NCBI GenBank assembly: GCA_009827215.1
Contig: WUAJ01000001.1
Location: forward strand, 1 to 46,111
Length of the DNA: 46,111 bases
Direction of reading: 5' to 3'
From: Phycisphaeraceae bacterium
GTDB taxonomy: Bacteria; Planctomycetota; Phycisphaerae; Phycisphaerales; UBA1924
Every line of letters starts with the position of its first letter. Within the stretch, counting starts at the first letter, position 1. Below, in pieces: positions 30,434 through 37,893 of this stretch. The notes beneath the pieces are model-generated. The model saw only the letters and a list, made by a program, of their open reading frames with translations. It searched no databases and was not told the origin of the DNA. The translations under genes and the position numbers were made by a program.

Positions 30434-32320
30434 ATGAGCACCGAAACACAGAATCAAGCGACCAATCCGCCGACACTGGATCCCGCGGCACTCCTCGATC
30501 AACGCTTCTGCGATGCGATCCGAGCCGTGATTCCCGATATTCCTGACGATCAGGTGATGGCGCACATCGGTCCATCGCGTCAACCCAAGCTCGGAGATTT
30601 CCAGTCCAACTGTGCGATGCCGATCGCGAAGCGACACGGCATGAAGCCGCGTGATCTTGCGTCCAAGATCGTCGAAGCGATCGATGTCACAGGGATCGCT
30701 CAACCACTGACAGAGGAGTCAATCGCGGGACCCGGATTCATCAATGTCTCACTGCTCCCTGAAGCACTGAACACAGCGCTCCAAGCACTCGATACCGATC
30801 AACTCGGGATCGAAGCACCTCCACAACCCAAAACCATCGTGGTCGATGTCTGCGGCGTCAATCTCGCAAAGCAAATGCATGTGGGACACCTCCGCTCAAC
30901 AGTCATCGGCGACGCGATCGCGAAGCTTCAGGAACGATTGGGTCATGTCGTCAAGCGTCAGAGCCATGTCGGGGATTGGGGACTCCCGATCGCGATGGTC
31001 GTCGAGCGGCTCATCGAGCTTGAAGATTCTGGAACGGATCTGAGCACGATCACACTCGATCAGTTGAACAAGGAATACAAAGCCGCGCAAGCGAAATGCA
31101 AAGCGGAACGCAAGGCGCTGGAGATCATTACGAAAGTCGGCGGACACGCGAAAGCAGAGATAGAACTCGAAGCACGCATCGCGGACGCGGACGAAGCGAT
31201 GGAACGCGCCAAGTCGCGTTTGGTGACGCTGCAAGCTGGCGATGAGCGATCGGTCGCTGTGTGGCAGCGGATCTACGACATCACGATGGGCGCGTGTCTC
31301 GCGACCTGTGAGCGTTTGCACGCGAACATCACGGATGAGCACAGTGCAGGAGAGTCCACCTATCGCGATGAACTTGGACCGCTGGTTGATGACCTGATCT
31401 CGCGTGGGATCGCGGAGGAAGACGACGGGGCGCTGGTTGTGCGTGTCGATGGGATCAAAGAGCCGATGATTATCCGCAAACGCGATGGCGGATTCCTCTA
31501 CGCGACCACAGACCTCGCGGCGATCAAGCGTCGTGCTGGAACGCTTGGGGGTGATGAACTGGTCTACTGCGTCGATGCGCGTCAGTCGCTGCACTTCAAG
31601 CAGGTTTTCGGCGCCGCGCACAAAGCAGGGTACGACATGAATCCACAAGGGAACGCCGCGACGATGGTCCACGCCGCGTTTGGGAATGTGCTTGGTGAGG
31701 ACAACAAACCACTCAAGACGCGTTCAGGCGAGAATGTCCGCTTGACGGATCTGCTCGACGAAGCGGAGCAACGAGCGAAGACAGAGGTCGATGCACGCTC
31801 GAAGGATCTGAGCGAGAAGGAACGCGTCAAAACCGCATCCGCGATCGCGATGGCGGCGGTGAAATACGCAGACCTCTCCACTGAACGCATCCGCGACTAT
31901 GTCTTCTCCTTCGATCGGATGATGGCGTTTGAAGGCGATACAGGTCCATATGTCTTGTACTCAATAGCACGCATCCGCTCCATGTTCCGCAAAGCGGAGG
32001 AGAAAGGCGTGGATATCAACGCCGCTTCGAGCGCCGAGTTCTCACTCAGTGAGCCCGCAGAACGCTCGATGGCGCTGATGGTGCTTCGCTACCCAACAGT
32101 CGTCAATGCTGCTGCAACCAACTACGAGCCCCACCGACTGTGCGGATACCTCTTTGAGCTTGCATCGCTGTTCTCCAAGTTCTATGAGCAGTGTCCCGTG
32201 CTCAAGGACGGCGTGGATGACTCCACAAGAGATGGTCGCTTGCGCCTAAGCATGCTCGCGCTGCGCGTCCTCGAAGATGGCTGCGCCACGCTCGGAATCC
32301 CCACTGTTGAGCGCATGTAA
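30434..32320 (+). CDS. argS: Arginine--tRNA ligase
   Basis: A 628-residue class I aminoacyl-tRNA synthetase that charges tRNA-Arg. The N-terminal Add-1 domain (PKLGDFQSNCAMPIAKR) recognises the tRNA D loop. The HIGH-type motif is HVGHLRS in NLAKQMHVGHLRSTVIGDAI. The middle part includes GGFLYATTDLAAIKRR and the KMSKS-equivalent region in GNVLGEDNKPLKTRSGENV, a degenerate motif normal for ArgRS. The C-terminal anticodon-binding domain ends in ALRVLEDGCATLGIPTVERM. An insertion of about 60 helical residues after the HIGH region (KCKAERKALEIITKVGGHAK) is longer than in E. coli. It begins from a leaderless-type promoter 28 nt after the symporter stop. Confidence 0.95.
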   Translation: MSTETQNQATNPPTLDPAALLDQRFCDAIRAVIPDIPDDQVMAHIGPSRQPKLGDFQSNCAMPIAKRHGMKPRDLASKIVEAIDVTGIAQPLTEESIAGPGFINVSLLPEALNTALQALDTDQLGIEAPPQPKTIVVDVCGVNLAKQMHVGHLRSTVIGDAIAKLQERLGHVVKRQSHVGDWGLPIAMVVERLIELEDSGTDLSTITLDQLNKEYKAAQAKCKAERKALEIITKVGGHAKAEIELEARIADADEAMERAKSRLVTLQAGDERSVAVWQRIYDITMGACLATCERLHANITDEHSAGESTYRDELGPLVDDLISRGIAEEDDGALVVRVDGIKEPMIIRKRDGGFLYATTDLAAIKRRAGTLGGDELVYCVDARQSLHFKQVFGAAHKAGYDMNPQGNAATMVHAAFGNVLGEDNKPLKTRSGENVRLTDLLDEAEQRAKTEVDARSKDLSEKERVKTASAIAMAAVKYADLSTERIRDYVFSFDRMMAFEGDTGPYVLYSIARIRSMFRKAEEKGVDINAASSAEFSLSEPAERSMALMVLRYPTVVNAAATNYEPHRLCGYLFELASLFSKFYEQCPVLKDGVDDSTRDGRLRLSMLALRVLEDGCATLGIPTVERM

Positions 32321-32322
32321 AA

Positions 32323-32366
32323 CCCGCACGAATGCGGGCATTGATGAACTCTCTCTCCTGAGTTCA
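32323..32366. other. Two hairpins between argS and the convergent porin gene
   Basis: CCCGCA-CGAA-TGCGGG (32323-32338) and TGAACTC-N8-GAGTTCA (32345-32366) follow the argS stop. Neither has a U-tract on the plus strand, so intrinsic termination is doubtful. They may protect the 3' end. Confidence 0.35.
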
Positions 32367-32394
32367 AGAATGTATAAGAATGAATATCAAGTGC

Positions 32395-33606
32395 TCAGAA
32401 GAGCAACTGGATCTGTGCGGTCGCGGCGAACTGACTCGACATCGAGTCAGGGAGCAGGTTGCCGCGGATCGACACGATCGATTCGGTGGTTGGATCCGCG
32501 TAGTGCTGGATTTCCAGTGTAAACTTCGCGGCGTGTGATTCTGGGATGATGTAGTGGTTCCATCCGAAGGTGAAGACATTGAAGTCTGAGTTGCCGCTTG
32601 TTCCAACGACGATTGGGTTGTTGTTGGATGGATCGATCAGATCCCATCGTGCAAAGAACTCGTCTTGATCTGAAACGAACACACCACCTTGCAGGATGTA
32701 TCCACCATCGGTGAGGGTCATGAGTCCCGTGTCCATCGAACGCCAGACCCCGGCGCCGTAGAGATTCCAGCCGTCTCCGAGGTACGACGCGTCCACTGTC
32801 GCGGTCGTCATGTCTGTGGTCGGAGTGGTCGAGGGGTTTGTGCTTCCCATGGCTTGGTGATGCACCGCGGCACCGAGCATGAGTCCAGTGTTAGCTCCCC
32901 TGAACGAGGTGAACTGCTTGTATTGACCCCAGGATGCTTCTCCGAACTTGAGCTCACCACGCAATGTCACTGCATAGTCGGCTTCAGCTCCTGAAGTGTA
33001 AAATGTGTTCTCAGCACCGAATCCGTCATTGAAATGCAGGAAGAGTCTCCAATCTTCCTCAGTGATGATGAGTTCGATCCCTTGCGTAAAGTCTTGGTTG
33101 TAGGTCTCGTTGACTGAAGAACGATCGGTTGCAAGCTGCTTGGTTGACGAGATATTCTCTTCACGAAGGAGCGGTGCCTTATATTGACCGGCTTTGATCG
33201 AGATGGTATCGGTGAGCTTCCAAGTAAGATTCGCATCTTCGAGTATCGCTCGACCACTGGATTGACTGAACGCGAACTTGACCTTGCCTTTGATCTTCTC
33301 GGTCACTTTCGCTTCGAGTCCAAACTTCGTTCGGCGGTTGGTGAACCCGACAGTCAGATCCTCTTCAGGACCCGCGAGCGTTGTGCTATCGTTGTCACGC
33401 TTGTTGACATTGTATCTGAACTGAAGCTGCACACTCGACTTGAATCGCTCTGGGAGTGGTGATCCGATCGCTGATGCATAGACATACTCTTCAGAATTCA
33501 TTGCCCTTGAAAGATCAAGCAGTTCTTCTCTTTCGGCCGCAATCGCTGTTGTTGAAAGTGATGAAGCTGTAGCGAGAAGGACAGCTGCCGTGGTGATGGA
33601 TTTCAC
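32395..33606 (-). CDS. Outer-membrane porin, OprO/OprP-like
   Basis: A 403-residue beta-barrel porin precursor. The signal peptide is MKSITTAAVLLATASSLSTTAIAA. The mature protein shows alternating hydrophobic/polar strands (KSSVQLQFRYNVNKR, RTKFGLEAKVTEKIKGKVKF, DTISIKAGQYKAPLLREE) and ends in Phe, the usual outer-membrane assembly signal. The GQYKAPLLRE element is like that of the phosphate-selective porin O/P family, although real substrate selectivity is unknown. The start codon is GTG with GGAG at 6-nt spacing. It is a paralogue of the next gene on the same strand; 240 bp with a terminator separate them, so they are separate units. Confidence 0.82.
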   Translation of the reverse strand: MKSITTAAVLLATASSLSTTAIAAEREELLDLSRAMNSEEYVYASAIGSPLPERFKSSVQLQFRYNVNKRDNDSTTLAGPEEDLTVGFTNRRTKFGLEAKVTEKIKGKVKFAFSQSSGRAILEDANLTWKLTDTISIKAGQYKAPLLREENISSTKQLATDRSSVNETYNQDFTQGIELIITEEDWRLFLHFNDGFGAENTFYTSGAEADYAVTLRGELKFGEASWGQYKQFTSFRGANTGLMLGAAVHHQAMGSTNPSTTPTTDMTTATVDASYLGDGWNLYGAGVWRSMDTGLMTLTDGGYILQGGVFVSDQDEFFARWDLIDPSNNNPIVVGTSGNSDFNVFTFGWNHYIIPESHAAKFTLEIQHYADPTTESIVSIRGNLLPDSMSSQFAATAQIQLLF

Positions 33607-33694
33607 ATCAGTCTCCAGTTTGTGGTGTGTTGGTCTTTACAGAGATCACATATGATCTTGACGAACGCTTTATAGTCTGTTGACAATCTGAATT

Positions 33695-33723
33695 GTTAAG
33701 AACTTGCGTTAATTGGTCTTAAC
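33695..33723. promoter_or_regulatory. Inverted repeat upstream of porin gene
   Basis: GTTAAGA (33695-33701) and TCTTAAC (33717-33723) are perfect 7-bp arms 15 bp apart, about 90-117 bp before the porin start. A minus-strand -10 (TATAAA, about 33669) lies nearer the gene, so this could be an activator or repressor site. Confidence 0.35.
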
Positions 33724-33772
33724 ACACTTTCAACTGACTTTGCTGCGACCACTTACGCGATTTTGAGATCAC

Positions 33773-33809
33773 ACAAAAAAGAACGCGAGGGATCCGAAGA
33801 TCCCTCGCG
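33773..33809 (-). terminator. Rho-independent terminator of the upstream porin gene
   Basis: On the minus strand an 11-bp perfect stem (CGCGAGGGATC / GATCCCTCGCG, 33784-33809) closes a stable TTCG tetraloop and is followed by TTCTTTTTT. It is the best intrinsic terminator in the window and ends the gene at 33848-35185. Confidence 0.88.
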
Positions 33810-33847
33810 TGTCACATCAGATGATGTTTGTGATCAGGTTCGCGAAC

Positions 33848-35185
33848 TCAGAAGAGGAGCGAGAACTGGCCACGGATTGTGAGTTCGCTCTCGATACCTG
33901 TAGCCGAACCCATACCGCCGATGTAACCGGTGGTAGCGGTGTCGTAGAAGCTACGGGTGTCAAGACCGGTGGAGTCGTCGAGACCGAAGCCGACATCCAT
34001 CGAGAAGCGTGCAGCGTAGGACTCTGGGACGAGGTAGTAGTTGAAACCAACGGTGATGGTCGAGTAGTGATCGTCGTCGGTTGCTGCGAGTGGAGTGATC
34101 GCTGCTGGGTCATCTTCGAGGATGATGATGTCGTAGCGACCGAAGAGCTCGAACTGCTCAGTCATGAACACATTACCCTGAAGGACGAAGCCTTCGTCGG
34201 TCTGGTCGACGCTACCACCAGCGAGGAGGTCGTTGTCAACATTGGTGCTCATGTAAGCAGCGAAGAGGCCCCATCCGTCGGACTCGTACTGAGCGTCGAC
34301 AGTCCATGCAGTGACAGTTTGGGTGTCGATTGCACCGAGGAGTGGGTTGGTGTCACCAGCTTGTGACCAGTGGAGACCAGCACCGACGCGGAAGCCGTCG
34401 TTCGAGCCCTGCCAGGAAGCAAAGTCAGCGAACTGATCCCAGTTACCCGAGACGAGCCAATCAATACGACCAGTCAGGGAGAAGTCTGACTCAAAGTTGA
34501 CAGCGGTACCGAGTGGAGCTGCGGTGTAGAAAGTGTTCTGTGCCACAGGTCCGTCGGAGAGCACGAAGGTGAACTTCCACTCGTCATCGGTGTAGTTGAA
34601 ACCGATACCTTGGGTGTACTGAACATCGAAGAACGAGTTGGTCAGTGAACGCTCAACGCCTTGTGAGTGCTCAGGAGCAACATTTGACTCGAAGTGCAGT
34701 GGGTTCTTCATTTGACCGAAGAGGAAGGTCCAGTTGTCATCGAGACCCCAGGTTGCGTATGCGTCACGGAGGGTTGCATCGCCATCACCAAATGTCGGAG
34801 TACCTGGACCAATACCAGCGCGGTTGCCGGTGCGGCCGTGGTCCCAAGCACCACCGAAGTCAAACGAAATGTGACCGGTGATGTCGGTACCTTCAACGCC
34901 ACCGCTCAAGCGGACTTGAGTGCGTGGAGCGGAGAAGCCAACAGTGGTGTCGGAATCGCCGAGGGCAGTACCTGGAGCGATTTCGTCGCGGCTGTTGTAG
35001 GTGTAACGGAACTGGGTGAACACTTCAACATCGAGGCTACCAGCGTTCGAACCGAGGAGGCTCGAGCGGGTGTTCGCATCTGCACGCAGTTCTGCTGCGT
35101 AAGCGCGATCGATGTCAAGTCCGGACTGAGCAAGCGCCGAGCCGCTCATGGTGACCAATGCGAGGGTCGTAATAGTCTTCTTCAT
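33848..35185 (-). CDS. Outer-membrane porin, OprO/OprP-like
   Basis: A 445-residue beta-barrel porin precursor with signal peptide MKKTITTLALVTMSGSALAQ. A short helical N-terminal stretch (YAAELRADANTRSSLLG) precedes the barrel. Strand segments such as DVEVFTQFRYTYNSRDE and TDITGHISFDFGGAWDHG match those of the neighbouring paralogue, and the chain ends in Phe. AAGGAG stands 7 nt before the ATG. A candidate -10 (TATCAT, 35270-35275 on the minus strand) gives a leader of about 78 nt. The gene is divergent from the PhoB-like regulator, which is compatible with control by it, but substrate and regulation are inferred. Confidence 0.85.
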   Translation of the reverse strand: MKKTITTLALVTMSGSALAQSGLDIDRAYAAELRADANTRSSLLGSNAGSLDVEVFTQFRYTYNSRDEIAPGTALGDSDTTVGFSAPRTQVRLSGGVEGTDITGHISFDFGGAWDHGRTGNRAGIGPGTPTFGDGDATLRDAYATWGLDDNWTFLFGQMKNPLHFESNVAPEHSQGVERSLTNSFFDVQYTQGIGFNYTDDEWKFTFVLSDGPVAQNTFYTAAPLGTAVNFESDFSLTGRIDWLVSGNWDQFADFASWQGSNDGFRVGAGLHWSQAGDTNPLLGAIDTQTVTAWTVDAQYESDGWGLFAAYMSTNVDNDLLAGGSVDQTDEGFVLQGNVFMTEQFELFGRYDIIILEDDPAAITPLAATDDDHYSTITVGFNYYLVPESYAARFSMDVGFGLDDSTGLDTRSFYDTATTGYIGGMGSATGIESELTIRGQFSLLF

Positions 35186-35578
35186 TTCAGTGCTCCTTCT
35201 CGTTGGGCAGTGATTTGGAAATGTCTATTTGTCGGGCGAGCTGTATTCCGCACAACTCGTCTCTGGCCGATGATAGGCAGTGCTAACCATCGTGAGTCAC
35301 ATTATTCGACCTTTTGTTGGCACTAACTATCAAATTTGATCCCCTCAGGGTGAAAAATATCGGCTACACCTGCTCATGGCTCAAAAAACGCCAATTCGGC
35401 GCAAATCATGCATCGAAGATTTTGCGACTACCCACACGACACTCCGAATATAATGCGAACAAATATGCCGTAACCCACACTGGCGCAGAATGTTTGGATT
35501 CCGTGAACTCTGGTTTTGAGCTTCTCGGCTCCAAAACGCGACCTCTACGATTGGAACAACATTGATCCGGAGCGAAAA
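35186..35578. other. 393-bp divergent intergenic region, porin / phoB-like
   Basis: On the minus side it contains the porin leader and a TATCAT -10 (35270-35275). On the plus side it contains a consensus TATAAT (35449-35454) that would give the phoB-like gene a leader of about 118 nt. It is AT-richer than the coding DNA. I see no clear 11-bp direct repeats of Pho-box type, no RNA gene and no small gene. Confidence 0.5.
35449..35454 (+). promoter_or_regulatory. Consensus -10 for phoB-like gene
   Basis: TATAAT exactly matches the sigma70 consensus. A TTGCGA upstream is too far (21 nt) to be a normal -35, so activation may be needed. Confidence 0.45.
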
Positions 35579-36307
35579 ATGAGTTCACACAAAGCGGGCG
35601 CTGTATCCATGATCGAATCACTTCATGTACTGGTGGTTGACGATGAGCAAGATCTCCGTGATCTGATCGAGTACAACCTCAAACAGACCGGGCACTCAGT
35701 GATCACTGCAGAAGACGGTGTCAAAGCGGTTGAGCTCGCAGAATCCAAAGTCCCTGACATCATTGTTCTGGACATCATGATGCCGAGACTCAACGGCATC
35801 GAAGTCGCGAAACGACTGCGCTCCAATCCACAGACAAGCAAAATCCCGATCCTGATGCTCACGGCGAAAGCCGATGAAGCGCACGAGCTTGAAGGATTGG
35901 ATGCAGGCGCGGATGACTATGTTTCCAAGCCGTTCTCGATGCAGATTCTGCTGGCGCGCATTCAAACGCTCGCTCGGCGCACAGCAACGAGTTCCGATCC
36001 CGACTCAGAACTCACGCTCGGACCTTTGCACATCAACCTCGGCGAGCATCATGTCACAGTCGACGGCAACCCGATCCAGCTCACGATCACTGAGTTCCGT
36101 CTGCTCTCAACACTCGTGCGATCGAAAGGCAAAGTCCTCTCGCGTGCGGAACTGATCAGTCAAGCGATTGGGCCGGCGGTGACTGTCACCCCTCGCACCG
36201 TTGATGTTCACATCACCTCGCTTCGTAAGAAGCTTGGGGATCACTCGAACCTGATCTCCACAGTGCGAGCGGTCGGATATCGCGCCGATGAGCCTGCAGA
36301 CGGCTGA
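35579..36307 (+). CDS. phoB: PhoB-like response regulator
   Basis: A 242-residue OmpR/PhoB-family regulator. The receiver has DDEQD (residues 21-25), phospho-acceptor D65 in VLDIMMPRLNG, LTAKAD and VSKPFS. The winged helix has LTITEFRLLSTLV, RTVDVHITSLRKKLG and TVRAVGYRA, closest in style to PhoB. GGAG at 6-nt spacing marks ATG 35579; ATG 35609 is a weaker alternative. It lies 79 nt before a PhoR-like kinase gene and is divergent from a porin gene, an arrangement that suggests a phosphate or nutrient-limitation response. No pst or phoU genes are in the window, so the PhoB name is provisional. Confidence 0.85.
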   Translation: MSSHKAGAVSMIESLHVLVVDDEQDLRDLIEYNLKQTGHSVITAEDGVKAVELAESKVPDIIVLDIMMPRLNGIEVAKRLRSNPQTSKIPILMLTAKADEAHELEGLDAGADDYVSKPFSMQILLARIQTLARRTATSSDPDSELTLGPLHINLGEHHVTVDGNPIQLTITEFRLLSTLVRSKGKVLSRAELISQAIGPAVTVTPRTVDVHITSLRKKLGDHSNLISTVRAVGYRADEPADG

Positions 36308-36336
36308 AAGTACGAAACATCCGAGCAACATGCTTG

Positions 36337-36357
36337 TATGGATCGATATCGTCCATA
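36337..36357. promoter_or_regulatory. Palindrome in front of phoR-like gene
   Basis: TATGGA-T-CGATATCG-TCCATA is an inverted repeat with outer 6-bp arms and an inner CGATATCG palindrome, broken by one extra T. It covers the expected -35 region of the TATAGT at 36370-36375. Confidence 0.4.
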
Positions 36358-36369
36358 GAAGACTACCTA

Positions 36370-36375
36370 TATAGT
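36370..36375 (+). promoter_or_regulatory. -10 candidate for phoR-like gene
   Basis: TATAGT lies 11 nt before ATG 36387, giving a leader of only about 4-5 nt and no Shine-Dalgarno. It suggests that the kinase has its own promoter. Confidence 0.35.
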
Positions 36376-36386
36376 GTTCCACTGTT

Positions 36387-37739
36387 ATGGGCACCCTCCC
36401 CACAAATCCTGAATCCAGCCAACACTCGATGTCCGAGTTTGATATCCCATACAGCAGGATTCGATTGTGGACGCTCCCCGCTTCGATTCTTGCTGGCGCG
36501 ATCATTGTCAGTATCTTTGAGCCGATGATGTTGTTGATCGCGATGGTCGCACTGATCTGGCTCACGATGATCCATCGGACCTACGCGCGTTCGCTCGATG
36601 AGCATCGACGACGCAACACACAAGCTCGAGCGTCAGTTGATCTTGCGAAGCAATCCATGAGCCGTCTCCGCTCGATTCTCGATTCTGCGGATGTCCCAGT
36701 AATCGCAACGGACAACAACGGCACGATTGTCCAGGTCAACAAAGCAGCAAGATCGATCCTCGGATCAGGACGACAACTGCAAGGGGAACTCTTCGACACA
36801 CTGATCACTCAGCACGCAGTGTGCGAACTCGAACTGCTTGCGCGACAAGGCGAAGCGGGTCATGCTCGGCTTGAACTCCCTGTAGGGATGGATATACGGA
36901 TCTTCGATGTTGCCGCTGATCCGATCCAGAGCACTGGGGGCGCCGTGTGTACCTTCACTGATATCACTGAGCTCACACGCTCGGTCACACTCAAAGCAGA
37001 TTTCGCGGCGAATGCCAGTCATGAACTGCGCACACCGATCGCATCGATTCTCGGAGCCGTCGATACGCTCGATGGTCCTGCACAGAATGATCCGGAGATG
37101 ACACGCAAGCTCGTCGGGATGATCTCAGAGAACGCGACACGGCTTGACTTGATGGTCAAGGACCTGCTCGATCTGTCCAAACTGGAAACCCCCTCTGTAG
37201 CACTCGTGGTATCAGAGGTTCATCTGCGCGACTTGATCACCACAATCTCCTCGCCGTTCCAACCAATCTGTGAACGCCGGGATCTTGAAATTGTGACCAA
37301 GATCGATGAAGAAGCGCTATCTATCTATACAGACGAATCGCTGATCGGATTGATCCTGCGGAATCTCATCGAGAACGCGACCAAGTTTGCGAACGAAGGG
37401 ACCAAGATCACGATCCGAGCGGAAGCCGTGAAAATATCGGTGGATCCAACGAATCCGGCTCCAAGCGATCTCAAACACGAGTTGGGTGTGCGTATCAGTG
37501 TCAAAGATCAGGGAATCGGGATCCCGCTGGCGCATCAGAATCGCATCTTCGAGCGGTTTTACCAGGTTGATGAAGCACGCACAGGGTCCTCGGCTCGCAG
37601 AGGAACAGGCCTGGGACTCGCGATCGTCAAGCACTCGGCGCGGATCCTCGGCGGCACGATCCGAGTCAGCAGCATCCCTCAGCAAGGGACCACAATGATC
37701 GTGGAACTGCCTCGATGTGTTGATATTGACTCAGAATAA
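36387..37739 (+). CDS. phoR: PhoR-like sensor histidine kinase
   Basis: A 450-residue membrane kinase. Two closely spaced membrane helices (about residues 28-62) leave almost no extracytoplasmic loop, as in PhoR. A PAS domain follows (PVIATDNNGTIVQVNKAARS, then CTFTDITEL). The HisKA motif is FAANASHELRTPIASILG with H212. The ATPase has NLIENATKFA, DQGIGIP and RRGTGLGLAIVKH. The lack of a periplasmic sensor fits a kinase that reads its signal through a partner such as PhoU/Pst, which is not encoded here. An internal ATG at 36429 is an alternative start. It has its own probable promoter after the regulator gene. Confidence 0.85.
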   Translation: MGTLPTNPESSQHSMSEFDIPYSRIRLWTLPASILAGAIIVSIFEPMMLLIAMVALIWLTMIHRTYARSLDEHRRRNTQARASVDLAKQSMSRLRSILDSADVPVIATDNNGTIVQVNKAARSILGSGRQLQGELFDTLITQHAVCELELLARQGEAGHARLELPVGMDIRIFDVAADPIQSTGGAVCTFTDITELTRSVTLKADFAANASHELRTPIASILGAVDTLDGPAQNDPEMTRKLVGMISENATRLDLMVKDLLDLSKLETPSVALVVSEVHLRDLITTISSPFQPICERRDLEIVTKIDEEALSIYTDESLIGLILRNLIENATKFANEGTKITIRAEAVKISVDPTNPAPSDLKHELGVRISVKDQGIGIPLAHQNRIFERFYQVDEARTGSSARRGTGLGLAIVKHSARILGGTIRVSSIPQQGTTMIVELPRCVDIDSE

Positions 37740-37838
37740 CCGTTTTTGGACGCTGAATATATCATCCGCTCAACCATCGACCACGCGAGCTTCCCATACA
37801 GACCAATGGCGACGCTTATGATTGAGGAGCCGAGCAGG

Positions 37839-37844
37839 TATAAA
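37839..37844 (+). promoter_or_regulatory. -10 candidate for PgpH-like gene
   Basis: TATAAA with a weak TTATGA 17 nt upstream (37816-37821). It gives a leader of about 42 nt to ATG 37894. Confidence 0.4.
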
Positions 37845-37893
37845 TGCGACTCTCAGAACTCAGTCGCTCGGCGAAAGGCCCGATACCAAGGGC

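Noticed and set aside
30896..31672. 258-codon minus-strand frame within argS
   Set aside because: It is fully inside a conserved synthetase gene, with composition typical of an antisense shadow.
32321..32366. Intrinsic terminator for argS
   Set aside because: Two stem-loops exist but neither is followed by a U-tract; listed only as hairpins.
35186..35578. Pho box in the porin/phoB divergent region
   Set aside because: I found no pair of CTGTCAT-like repeats spaced 11 bp there, so control by the PhoB-like regulator remains only a hypothesis.
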